This document shows positions 58,888 through 64,000 of a DNA stretch of 64,000 bases, piece after piece. This DNA comes from Betaproteobacteria bacterium. GTDB lineage: Bacteria; Pseudomonadota; Gammaproteobacteria; Burkholderiales; SG8-39. The number at the start of each line of letters is the position of its first letter. Positions within the stretch are counted from its first letter, which is position 1. The DNA is taken from NCBI GenBank assembly GCA_022340285.1, contig JAJDOG010000040.1:1-64000 (forward strand), written 5' to 3'. The translations under genes were made by a program, and so were the position numbers. The notes beneath the pieces are model-generated. The model was given only the letters and a program-made list of their open reading frames with translations, ran no database searches and had not been told where the DNA came from.

Positions 58888-59357
58888 TACTGCTCCAGCA
58901 GGCTCCGCAACATCCACGCGTTCTTCTCGTGGACCTGCAGGCGCTGGGTGAGAAGGTCCGCAGTCGGCTGGTCGCCGGCCTTCTCGACCGTCGGGAACAC
59001 CGAGCGAGCGGTGCGCGCCACGGCCTCCTGCGCTTCGACGAGCTGCCGGATCATGTCCCGCGCCGCTGGCACGCCCTCCTCGTCCGGAATGGACGAGAGC
59101 TTCGCGAACTGCTTGGACGAGCCAGGCGCCGGATGGCCCAGGGCCCGGATGCGCTCTGCGATGAGATCCAGCGCGTTCCACTGCTCCGTGTACTCTTCCA
59201 TGAAGAGCGTGTGCAACGTCTGGAACATGGGCCCCGTCACATTCCAGTGAAAGTTGTGGGTCTTGAGGTAGAGCGCATAGGAGTCGGCGAGCAGCCGCGA
59301 CAGGCCGTCCGCGATCGCTTTGCGGTCTTTCGTGTCGATGCCGATATCGATCTTCAT
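58887..59357 (-). CDS. dps: Dps, ferritin-like DNA-protection protein
   Basis: 156-residue member that forms 12-mers, oxidises and stores iron with H2O2. The ferroxidase residues are in [14 protein letters not shown] (His, Trp) and [13 protein letters not shown] (Asp/Glu). The N-terminal tail is short and only mildly charged, so DNA binding is not assured. In the rubrerythrin-rubredoxin-dps-reductase operon; preceded by AAAGGAGG. Confidence 0.94.
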   Translation of the reverse strand: MKIDIGIDTKDRKAIADGLSRLLADSYALYLKTHNFHWNVTGPMFQTLHTLFMEEYTEQWNALDLIAERIRALGHPAPGSSKQFAKLSSIPDEEGVPAARDMIRQLVEAQEAVARTARSVFPTVEKAGDQPTADLLTQRLQVHEKNAWMLRSLLEQ

Positions 59358-59390
59358 TCCCGAGCCTCCTTTCGCTTCAAGCGGCGGCCG

Positions 59391-59564
59391 TCAGGCCGCC
59401 ACCACTTCGACCATCTCGAAATCCGCCTTCGCGACGCCGCAGTCCGGACAGCCCCAGTCGGCCGGGATGTCCTCCCAGCGCGTTCCTGCCGCGATGCCTT
59501 CTTCGGGAAGTCCCTTGGCCTCGTCGTAGACGAAGCCGCACACCACGCATTGCCATGTCTTCAT
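59391..59564 (-). CDS. rubredoxin
   Basis: 57 residues with the two iron-binding CxxC loops CVVCG and CPDCG around the conserved DIPADW. Carries one electron at a time, probably from the flavoprotein encoded downstream to rubrerythrin. Own ribosome binding site (AAAGGAG); 26 bp after rubrerythrin. Confidence 0.96.
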   Translation of the reverse strand: MKTWQCVVCGFVYDEAKGLPEEGIAAGTRWEDIPADWGCPDCGVAKADFEMVEVVAA

Positions 59565-59590
59565 TTCGATCTCCTTTCGTTCGTGATCCG

Positions 59591-60061
59591 TCATGCGCTG
59601 GCTTTGGCGAGCGCTGCGCGGTACTGGTTGGCGTGCCGCTCTTCCACCTTGGCGAGCGCCGCGAAGCGCCGTGCGGCCTTCTCGAGCGTGCGCCGGAAGC
59701 TCTCGGCGTGTTCCTTGGACTCGGCGATCTGCTCGTCGAATTCCTTGACCGCCGCGGCGTTGCCTTCCTCGACCGCGAGATGGCGGAACTTCGGATACAT
59801 CTCGGTGTACTCGTAGGTCTCGCCTTCGATCGCGATCTCGAGCGCCTTCGCGGGAGTGAGCTGCGCTTTCGGGTAGAGCAGATCGAGGTGGCCGAACGCG
59901 TGTTGCACTTCCTGGTCGGCGGTCTCTTCGAAGATGCGTGCCGTCTCGATGTCGCCGGCCTCGCGCGCGAGCTTGGCGAAGTAACGGTACTTGATGTGCG
60001 CCATGCTCTCGCCCGCGAAAGCGGCCTCGAGGTTCTGGACGGTGACTGATTCGGGTTTCAT
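59591..60061 (-). CDS. rubrerythrin, diiron domain only
   Basis: 156-residue ferritin-like peroxidase. Diiron ligands are visible in [29 protein letters not shown] and [11 protein letters not shown] (ExxH). The C-terminal rubredoxin domain of classical rubrerythrin is missing; a separate rubredoxin gene follows. Start preceded by AGGAGG; divergent from oxyR. Confidence 0.93.
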   Translation of the reverse strand: MKPESVTVQNLEAAFAGESMAHIKYRYFAKLAREAGDIETARIFEETADQEVQHAFGHLDLLYPKAQLTPAKALEIAIEGETYEYTEMYPKFRHLAVEEGNAAAVKEFDEQIAESKEHAESFRRTLEKAARRFAALAKVEERHANQYRAALAKASA

Positions 60062-60207
60062 TGCTGCCTCCTGTGCTGGTTTTCAGAATCGACGGGTGCA
60101 TTGTGCCGCCCCGTCGATATCGATTCCAACGAATAATATTGAGTGTTATGATCGAGTTTATCGATAACACATCCGGATTGCCGTCCGCTTTCCCGCCGGC
60201 TTTCTCC
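60062..60207. promoter_or_regulatory. divergent oxyR / rubrerythrin promoter region with two palindromes
   Basis: 146 bp between divergent genes. It contains two perfect 10-bp palindromes, TCGATATCGA (60114-60123) and TTATCGATAA (60158-60167), and an AT-rich core (GAATAATATTGAG). OxyR normally binds four ATAG-type half sites spread over about 40 bp; the exact consensus is not evident, but the layout suits LysR-type control. Confidence 0.5.
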
Positions 60208-61173
60208 ATGCGCGCCTTGCCCTCCCTTCGCCAGCTGCGCTATCTCGTCGCCATCGCTGAGCACCTCAACTTCACGCGCGCGGCGGAAGCCTGCTTCGTG
60301 ACCCAGTCGACGCTCAGCGCCGGGCTCAAGGAGCTCGAGACCATCCTCGGCGCCCAGGTCGTTGAGCGCGACCGGCGCTCGGTCGTGGTGACGCCGTTGG
60401 GGCGGGAAATTGCGGATCGCGCCAGATCGCTGATCGCCGAGGCGGAGGATCTCGTCGATCTCGCCGCGGGCTCCGCCGAACCCATGAGTGGAACGTTGCG
60501 GCTTGGGGTCATTCCGACGATCGCGCCTTTCCTGCTGCCGAAAGCGCTCCCCGGGCTCCGCGACTGCTATCCGGCGCTCAAGCTCGTGCTGCGCGAAGAC
60601 CTGACGGGAAATCTGCTGGCACGACTACGCGACGGCGAGCTCGACCTCGCGCTCATCGCGCTTCCCTACGACACGGGCGAGCTGCGTGTGCAGCCGCTCT
60701 TCGACGACGAATTCTGGCTCGCGGGGCCCGAGGGCGACCCGGCGCTCAAGGCCAAGCGCCCCCCCTTTGCTGGGCCGATCGCCGAGCGACTGCTGCTCCT
60801 CGAGGAAGGGCATTGCCTGCGGGATCACACGCTCGCCGCCTGCGAGCCCGGGAGGACACCGAGCGCGTCGGGGTTGGAGGCCACCAGCTTGCTAACCTTG
60901 ATGCAGATGGTCGAATCCGGCCTCGGCCTCGCCCTCGTGCCCGAGCTCGCGTTGCGGAGCGGTGCACTGAACAACACGGGGCTTGTCGCCCGCCCACTCG
61001 CGCCGCCGGCGCCCCGGCGGACGATTGCGCTCGTGGCGCGCCACACGACCGCGCGGGCCGCGGAGCTCGGAGCTCTTGCGGAGTTTCTCGTCGATCTGCG
61101 CAAGCGCGAAGGCCGTGCGGTGCTGACCTCGCGCGGCCGACTTACCCGAAAGCCGGGAGCCCCGAAGACGTAG
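60208..61173 (+). CDS. oxyR: OxyR, hydrogen-peroxide-sensing LysR regulator
   Basis: 321 residues: LysR HTH ([38 protein letters not shown]) and an effector domain that keeps the OxyR redox centre [18 protein letters not shown], with Cys203 and Cys212 separated by nine positions as C199/C208 of E. coli OxyR. This identifies a peroxide sensor rather than a generic LysR. The ATG at 60208 gives the standard N-terminus; an ATG at 60148 is in frame but adds 20 atypical residues. Confidence 0.93.
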   Translation: MRALPSLRQLRYLVAIAEHLNFTRAAEACFVTQSTLSAGLKELETILGAQVVERDRRSVVVTPLGREIADRARSLIAEAEDLVDLAAGSAEPMSGTLRLGVIPTIAPFLLPKALPGLRDCYPALKLVLREDLTGNLLARLRDGELDLALIALPYDTGELRVQPLFDDEFWLAGPEGDPALKAKRPPFAGPIAERLLLLEEGHCLRDHTLAACEPGRTPSASGLEATSLLTLMQMVESGLGLALVPELALRSGALNNTGLVARPLAPPAPRRTIALVARHTTARAAELGALAEFLVDLRKREGRAVLTSRGRLTRKPGAPKT

Positions 61174-61206
61174 GGGCCGCTGCGATGCGTTGGCCGCGCC
61201 GGCGCG

Positions 61207-61920
61207 TCACGCTTGCGATTTCATCTGGGCGAGCGCCCGTGCCCGCCACATGGGCCAGGCGCGGTTATAGTTCTGCACCGGCACGGAGGCGTGCACCTCC
61301 TTCGCGTCGAGGTAAGTGATCTTCCCCCCGGGGCCGGCGATGGCCATGGCTTGCGCCTGCATACGGGCGCTCAGCTCCATGTAGATGCTGCGCCCTACTG
61401 CGCGGGGTAGATTCTCGCCCACGACCACGGAACCGTGGCCGCGCATCAGCGCGGCGGGCTTTTCTCCCAGCGTTCGCGCCAGCGCCTGTCCGAGATAGGG
61501 TGTCTTGACCAGGAGGTCAGTGCCTTCCTGGGCGTCGCGGATCTCGAAGATGGGCACACCGTCACCCACGAACGCGGCCATGTGAAAGATCGGGCGCAGG
61601 GGCACCGTCGTGACGCTGAACGGGACGACCGTCGGCGAATGGGTATGGACCACGGCCATTACCTCGGGCCGGGCCTTGTAGATCTCCCCGTGGATGAAGC
61701 GCTCCCGGACGGACTCGCGCCCGCGCGCTTCGCGCGGATTGCTGTCGAGGTCGTACTCCATGATGTCTTCCACGGTGACGAGCTCCGGCGCAAGCGAGCG
61801 CGCGAGCAGGTAACAGGCGGGGTCACGATCCGAGCGCACGCTGACGTGGCCGTATGCATCGATCACGCCGTGCTCCGCAAGGATGCGGTAGGCCGCGGCC
61901 AGATCTTCGATGAGATTCAT
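61207..61920 (-). CDS. class II aldolase/adducin family protein
   Basis: 237 residues with the zinc-site motifs HVSVR (GHVSVRSDRDP), VVHTHSP and the third His in LMRGHGSVVVG. Such enzymes split or decarboxylate small sugars or hydroxy acids. The start at 61920 follows GGAGGAG. Divergent from the decarboxylase-like gene, convergent with oxyR. Confidence 0.9.
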   Translation of the reverse strand: MNLIEDLAAAYRILAEHGVIDAYGHVSVRSDRDPACYLLARSLAPELVTVEDIMEYDLDSNPREARGRESVRERFIHGEIYKARPEVMAVVHTHSPTVVPFSVTTVPLRPIFHMAAFVGDGVPIFEIRDAQEGTDLLVKTPYLGQALARTLGEKPAALMRGHGSVVVGENLPRAVGRSIYMELSARMQAQAMAIAGPGGKITYLDAKEVHASVPVQNYNRAWPMWRARALAQMKSQA

Positions 61921-62063
61921 CGGGAGCGTCTCCTCCGTCGGGATATCGGTCGCGCACATTGTGCAGAGATTCGGCCGGCGCGGCGAGCACGGATACGGCG
62001 CCCGGGCCGGCTAGAATGGATGACCGCCGGCGTCGTTCCGGCGGCTATGGCCAAGGGGAGACG

Positions 62064-63044
62064 ATGGCCGATCTGAAGCTCACTTTCGCGTGCGGCGGCT
62101 ACGACCGGATCGAGGCGCTGCGCAACGGCGCCGTCAAGCCGGAGGGAATCGACCTGGATTTCCTGGAGATCCAGGCGCCGCGCGAGATCTTCGACCGCAT
62201 GGTCGGCAAGCGGGAATTTGACGTGTCCGAGCTGTCGAGCTCGGAGTTCATCGCCATGACGGCGGCGGGCGACTGTCCGTTCGTCGGATTGCCCGTGTTC
62301 CCCTCGAAGTGCTTTCGCCACGGCTTCATCTGCATCAATCGGAACTCGGGCATCCGCGCGCCGAAGGACCTGGAGGGGAAGCGGGTGGGCACGCCGCTCT
62401 ATACCCAGACCGCGGCGATTTGGATCCGCGGTCATCTGCAACACGATTTCGGCGTGGATCTGAGCACGATCCACTGGGTGCAAGGCGCGGTGGAGAAGGG
62501 GGGCAGTCACGGCGAACCGCACGCCCGGCCGCTACTGCGCCCGGTCGAGATCGAAATCAACCGCAGCGGCAAATCCTTGAGCGACATGCTGGCCGATGGC
62601 GATATCGACGCGGTGCTCGGCTCGCGCCTGCCCGAGTCGCTCCGGACCCATCCCGACGTGGTGCGACTCCTCCCCGACTACCGCACGGTGGAACGAGATT
62701 TCTACCTGCGCACCAGGATCCATCCGATCATGCACCTCGTCGTGATTCGCCGCGACGTGTACGAACGCGACCCCTGGGTTGCCCGGAGCCTGTACAACGC
62801 GTTCGACGCCGCGAAGAATTGGGCGCTCCACGCAATGCGCTTTTCGGGCGCGCAGCGCTACATGCTGCCCTGGCTATTCGCCGACATCGACGAGATCGAC
62901 GAGGTGTTCGGCGGCGATCCCTGGCCTTACGGGATCGAGCCCAACCGCCCGACTCTGGAGGCGCTCGTCCAGTACATGGCCGAGCAGCACCTTATTGCGC
63001 AGCCGCTTCCGGTGGACGAGCTGTTCGTCCCCGTCTCGTATTAG
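62064..63044 (+). CDS. 4,5-dihydroxyphthalate-decarboxylase-like / periplasmic-binding-fold protein
   Basis: 326 residues lacking a signal peptide. The pattern GGYDRIEALRNGAVKPEGIDLDFLE, MVGKREFDVSELSSSEFI and PVFPSKCFRHGFICINRNSGI is that of the Pht5 (4,5-dihydroxyphthalate decarboxylase) group, whose fold is close to ABC/TAXI binding proteins. A cytosolic enzyme on an aromatic acid is the best guess. Good ribosome binding site (AAGGGGAG). Confidence 0.8.
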   Translation: MADLKLTFACGGYDRIEALRNGAVKPEGIDLDFLEIQAPREIFDRMVGKREFDVSELSSSEFIAMTAAGDCPFVGLPVFPSKCFRHGFICINRNSGIRAPKDLEGKRVGTPLYTQTAAIWIRGHLQHDFGVDLSTIHWVQGAVEKGGSHGEPHARPLLRPVEIEINRSGKSLSDMLADGDIDAVLGSRLPESLRTHPDVVRLLPDYRTVERDFYLRTRIHPIMHLVVIRRDVYERDPWVARSLYNAFDAAKNWALHAMRFSGAQRYMLPWLFADIDEIDEVFGGDPWPYGIEPNRPTLEALVQYMAEQHLIAQPLPVDELFVPVSY

Positions 63045-63176
63045 GCGAACCGAGGCAGCGGTTTCGCCCGAGGTGCCTCACGCGTAGTATAAGGCGACCC
63101 AGAATGCTCACCCGACCAGGCAACCGCCGGACGAGCATCGCAGACGACCCGTGACCGTCAGAAAAGGAAGCGCGCA

Positions 63177-64000
63177 ATGAACGAACCGATGGTGAGAGCG
63201 GTGAGAGGCAAGGACGACGCGGCGGCGACGCGCGAGGGACGGGGTTTGCGGATCCCGTACGAGGATCTCCGGGACTGGATCGCGCAGGCCGAGAAGCTCG
63301 GCGAGGTCCGGGTCGTCAAGGGCGCCTCCTGGCAGGAGGAGATCGGGATGGCGGCCGAGCTCGTGATGCACGACGAGAACGCGCCGTGCGTGATCTTCGA
63401 CGACGTGCCGGGCTGCCGGAGTGGGCAGCGGGTGCTGGTGAACTTCTTCGGCGGCAAGCGGCGGAACATGACCCTGGGCTTCCCGCTCGAATACAGCAAG
63501 CTCGAGCTCTCGGAGGCCTTCCTCGAGAACTACATGCGCGAGCTGAAGTCGGTCCCGCATCAGTTTGTCGAGACCGGTCCGATCTTCGAGAACGTGATCA
63601 CCGGCGCGGACATCGACATCACGAAGTTCCCGGTGCCGACCTGGCACGAGGGCGACGGCGGGCGCTACATCGGGACGGGTAGCTACAACGTCACGATCGA
63701 CCCGGAGGAGAAGTGGATCAACGTGGGCACCTACCGCGTCATGATCCACGACAAGAATTCGCTCGGCTTTTATATGTCTCCGGGCAAGCACGGCCGGATC
63801 CACCGCGACAAATACCAGGCGCGCAACGAGCCGATGCCGGTGGCGGTCGTGGTCGGCGGCGATCCGCTGCAATTTCTCGTTGCCTGCAGCGAAATGCCTT
63901 ACGGCGTCTGCGAGTTCGACATCGCGGGCGGGCTGCGGGGCAAGCCGGTGCAATGCGTGCGCGGCAAGGTGACGGGCCTGCCGATTCCCGCCAATGCGGA
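63177..64000 (+). CDS. UbiD-family prenylated-FMN decarboxylase, N-terminal part
   Basis: Runs off the right edge after 274 residues. Conserved UbiD segments are visible: NFFGGKRRNMTLGFP, TWHEGDGGRYIGTG, NVGTYRVMIHDKN, and the cofactor-binding SPGKHGRIHRDKY. These enzymes (de)carboxylate aromatic or alpha,beta-unsaturated acids with prenyl-FMN. The catalytic Glu-Arg-Glu lies beyond or at the edge and cannot be checked. Its ATG follows AAAAGGAAG; the neighbouring dihydroxyphthalate-decarboxylase-like gene suggests an aromatic-acid pathway. Confidence 0.92.
   Translation, partial: MNEPMVRAVRGKDDAAATREGRGLRIPYEDLRDWIAQAEKLGEVRVVKGASWQEEIGMAAELVMHDENAPCVIFDDVPGCRSGQRVLVNFFGGKRRNMTLGFPLEYSKLELSEAFLENYMRELKSVPHQFVETGPIFENVITGADIDITKFPVPTWHEGDGGRYIGTGSYNVTIDPEEKWINVGTYRVMIHDKNSLGFYMSPGKHGRIHRDKYQARNEPMPVAVVVGGDPLQFLVACSEMPYGVCEFDIAGGLRGKPVQCVRGKVTGLPIPANA

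Overview
The window comes from a high-GC, free-living betaproteobacterium (Burkholderiales/Rhodocyclales-like; the genus cannot be fixed from sequence alone). The evidence is the gene order rpmH-rnpA-yidD-yidC-mnmE next to dnaA-dnaN-gyrB, the block topB-smg-dprA-LysM protein // def-fmt-rsmB-DUF4390-ntrY-ntrX-trkA-trkH, and the wealth of TRAP transporters and CoA-dependent catabolic genes. It covers the chromosomal replication origin: genes run leftward from rpmH and rightward from dnaA, and two parS (ParB-binding) sites lie about 13 kb from dnaA, upstream of mnmG.

Layout. 1-13.9 kb: truncated mnmG, two parS sites, a TAXI-TRAP transporter operon with a universal stress protein, a class III aminotransferase, GTP-dependent PEP carboxykinase, an AbrB-type membrane protein, then mnmE, yidC, yidD, rnpA and rpmH (leftward). 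13.9-19.1 kb: origin region, dnaA, dnaN, gyrB. 19.1-27.8 kb: a LysR regulator, a small unknown gene, a carboxyl-methyltransferase-like membrane protein, a kinase-like protein, topB, smg, dprA and a LysM protein. 27.9-37.9 kb: def, fmt, rsmB, DUF4390, the NtrY/NtrX two-component pair and the TrkA/TrkH potassium uptake system. 37.9-43.4 kb: a leftward metH operon (metH, RidA-like, CbiM-like permease, lipoprotein) preceded by a SAM-II-type riboswitch with a terminator/antiterminator. 43.4-45.5 kb: rhodanese, MarR regulator, FecR-domain protein.

45.6-51.2 kb is an acyl-CoA catabolic cluster (CoA ligase, TetR regulator, acyl-CoA dehydrogenase, crotonase, BadH-like dehydrogenase) with two near-identical TetR-type operators in front of its two transcription units. 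51.3-57.7 kb is a second catabolic island: DctPQM TRAP transporter, ACMSD-like amidohydrolase, AhpD/CMD protein, two-cupin protein, CDGSH protein and a GntR regulator. 57.7-61.2 kb is a peroxide-defence module: stand-alone rubrerythrin, rubredoxin, Dps and a rubredoxin-reductase-like flavoprotein, divergent from an OxyR that keeps both redox cysteines. 61.2-64 kb starts an aromatic-acid-like set: class II aldolase, dihydroxyphthalate-decarboxylase-like protein and a truncated UbiD decarboxylase.

The points most worth a second look are the SAM-II riboswitch on metH, the degenerate copy of the topB 5' end upstream of topB, an NtrX whose AAA+ domain has lost Walker A and GAFTGA, the paired TetR operators, and three operon junctions using TTGA stop/start overlaps. 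I see no tRNA, rRNA, CRISPR array, transposase or prophage genes.
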